Positions 5,560 to 6,545 of a stretch of 6,545 bases of DNA are shown here, piece by piece. The notes beneath the pieces were generated by a model that was not told the origin of the DNA, did no database searches, and saw nothing but the letters and a program-made list of their open reading frames with translations. Origin of the DNA: Candidatus Woesearchaeota archaeon (lineage in GTDB: Archaea > Nanobdellota > Nanobdellia > Woesearchaeales > GW2011-AR9). Position 1 is the first letter of the stretch, and the number at the start of each line of letters is the position of its first letter. The translations under genes and the position numbers were made by a program. The DNA is taken from contig JACRPJ010000053.1 in NCBI GenBank assembly GCA_016213985.1, forward strand, positions 1 to 6,545, read 5' to 3'.

Positions 5560-5564
5560 CTTGT

Positions 5565-5570
5565 TCACCT
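5565..5570 (-). promoter_or_regulatory. Shine-Dalgarno site deciding the start at 5559
   Basis: AGGTGA on the minus strand overlaps the TAG stop of the upstream gene and ends 5 bases before ATG 5559, the same spacing as dnaG and metK. The competing GTG start at 5568 is part of this site. Confidence 0.65.
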
Positions 5571-6306
5571 ATTTTTCTGATCCAATTAGAATATAAACTC
5601 CCCCTGCGATCAATCCGATTATAATTGCCACGATCAGGCCGATCTTGGTCCCGCTTAACAATAATATTGATCCCAGCGCTACTGTGAATATACTCAAGTA
5701 ATACAGCCCTCGGGAAGCAAAGAAGATGTTCATTCCGTCCAGTTGGGGAAGGGGAAGTAAAGAGCACCAAGCCATAATGATATTAAACATCATCCCTTTA
5801 TCAAATGGATAACTCTGAGGGAAGAAATATAGCCCGATAGCAAACAAAATAGCCAGAATTAGGTTTCCTATAATCCCCCACAGTGCAATTACTCCATTGG
5901 TCCAGTAAGAGAACCCGTAACGGAATTCTCCCAGTCTCAACTTGACCATGAATGAGATAGCCATGGTCCCCACCAATACCAGAGGCAATTTTCCTAAAGT
6001 AATAAATGCCAATATTAGGGAAATAATGATTCCTGTCCACCATACTTTAAACTCGGCTTTATATCCCTCTGCTAGGCCGTATACCTTTTGACAGGAAAAG
6101 CGAAAGGATAAGCTTACGGCTACAAGCACAATTGCGATGATCAAATGTTGCAGTCCGATGAGGAAATCAAACTGCTCTTCTCCCCAGTCCCGAAAAGAAA
6201 AGATAAATGCCACTGCTAACGCCGCTATCACCAATCCACTTATTTCCGGCAGGCTGAATCCGTAATCTTTCTTGATTCTGGTCCATAGCTCTTTATAGTA
6301 TACCAT
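5569..6306 (-). CDS. Site-2-protease-like membrane protein lacking the zinc-binding HExxH
   Basis: A 245-residue protein with about six or seven hydrophobic segments, likely in the cell membrane. Three marks of the archaeal S2P/M50 family remain in order: GYKAEFKVWW (81-90), which in active homologues follows HExxH at this spacing; GVIALWGIIGNLILAIL (138-154), matching the GxxxN segment; and LLPLPQLDGMNIF (183-195), matching the NxxPxPxLDG motif with D190 kept. At the expected HExxH position the sequence is RFSCQ (69-73), so both zinc-binding histidines and the catalytic glutamate are gone, and the motif Asn is S182. It is therefore probably a non-proteolytic relative. It is the first gene of a three-gene operon. 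A TATA box 3-4 bases beyond the usual leaderless distance and the lack of a Shine-Dalgarno site suggest a leaderless mRNA. The family call rests on motif spacing. Confidence 0.65.
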   Translation of the reverse strand: MVYYKELWTRIKKDYGFSLPEISGLVIAALAVAFIFSFRDWGEEQFDFLIGLQHLIIAIVLVAVSLSFRFSCQKVYGLAEGYKAEFKVWWTGIIISLILAFITLGKLPLVLVGTMAISFMVKLRLGEFRYGFSYWTNGVIALWGIIGNLILAILFAIGLYFFPQSYPFDKGMMFNIIMAWCSLLPLPQLDGMNIFFASRGLYYLSIFTVALGSILLLSGTKIGLIVAIIIGLIAGGVYILIGSEK

Positions 6307-6331
6307 CTTTTAGCTTAAACATTCTTTTTGA

Positions 6332-6339
6332 TATATAAA
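6332..6339 (-). promoter_or_regulatory. TATA box of the S2P-like operon
   Basis: TTTATATA on the minus strand is centred about 29 bases from the ATG at 6306 in the 46-base gap behind the methyltransferase gene. The predicted transcription start is within a few bases of the ATG, which has no Shine-Dalgarno site, so the first gene is probably read from a leaderless mRNA. Confidence 0.5.
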
Positions 6340-6352
6340 TAATTTGGTTGCT

Positions 6353-6545
6353 TTACCTCTTTTTTAGTAACCAAACTTTATAGAAGCTGTCTCCCCGTTG
6401 GACTTTTTCTTCGGAAAGCAGTTCAAATTTATTAGAAATAGAAAGATCAAGCCCTTTCTGGGAAAATAACAATAAAATTCCTTTTGGTTTTAACAAATAA
6501 CTGGCTTGATAAAATATTTCATTTAATTTATCTTCATCTTTAGAA
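6353..6545 (-). CDS. C-terminal part of a probable SAM-dependent methyltransferase
   Basis: An open frame enters from the right edge and ends at a TAA at 6355-6353, giving 63 residues. It reads as the end of a Rossmann-type class I methyltransferase: an amphipathic helix (DKLNEIFYQASYLL), the turn and strand LKPKGILLLFSQ that follows motif IV in these enzymes, a further helix/strand (KFELLSEEKVQRG), and the closing strand FYKVWLLKKR. The catalytic and SAM-binding motifs lie outside the window, so the substrate (RNA, DNA, protein or small molecule) cannot be told. The gene runs in the same direction as the S2P-like operon but is separated from it by a promoter. Confidence 0.6.
   Translation of the reverse strand, partial: SKDEDKLNEIFYQASYLLKPKGILLLFSQKGLDLSISNKFELLSEEKVQRGDSFYKVWLLKKR

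Noticed and set aside
5540..5770. 76-codon minus-strand frame overlapping the S2P-like and four-helix genes
   Set aside because: It is an alternate frame of well-supported membrane protein genes, with no membrane-like or domain-like content of its own.

Overview
The window looks like part of a small, AT-rich archaeal genome, plausibly a DPANN lineage such as Woesearchaeota or Pacearchaeota. The evidence is an archaeal-type DnaG (Toprim flanked by the archaeal N- and C-terminal regions), TATA-like boxes about 25 bases upstream of genes that lack a Shine-Dalgarno site, and short AGGAGG/GAGGTG/AGGTGA sites exactly 5 bases before several other starts. The lineage is an inference from gene content and style; no rRNA is present to confirm it.

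Layout, left to right. At the left edge, 16 codons of a possible divergent minus-strand gene face a plus-strand gene (80-1327) for a diacylglycerol/lipid-kinase-fold protein. That gene ends with no gap against the minus-strand dnaG (1328-2665). A non-coding stretch of about 950 bp (2666-3617) follows. It holds the dnaG leader, a strong candidate for a structured small RNA on the minus strand (about 2936-3060) behind a consensus TATA box, a run of four consecutive hairpins (3174-3326), and T-rich sequence next to metK. Then come a bacterial-type S-adenosylmethionine synthetase gene (metK, minus, 3618-4781) with its own promoter, and a three-gene minus-strand operon (6306 to 4900). The operon encodes a membrane protein related to site-2 proteases but lacking the HExxH zinc site, a four-helix membrane protein, and a small soluble protein of unknown function. 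The right edge carries the C-terminal 63 residues of a probable SAM-dependent methyltransferase.

Functionally the window mixes housekeeping genes (DnaG; MetK, which supplies SAM to enzymes such as the methyltransferase at the right edge) with membrane and lipid-linked genes (the lipid-kinase-like protein and the pseudo-S2P operon). No mobile element, CRISPR array or defence island is visible. The parts least explained by known families are the structured RNA at 2936-3060, the hairpin cluster at 3174-3326, and the pseudo-S2P operon.
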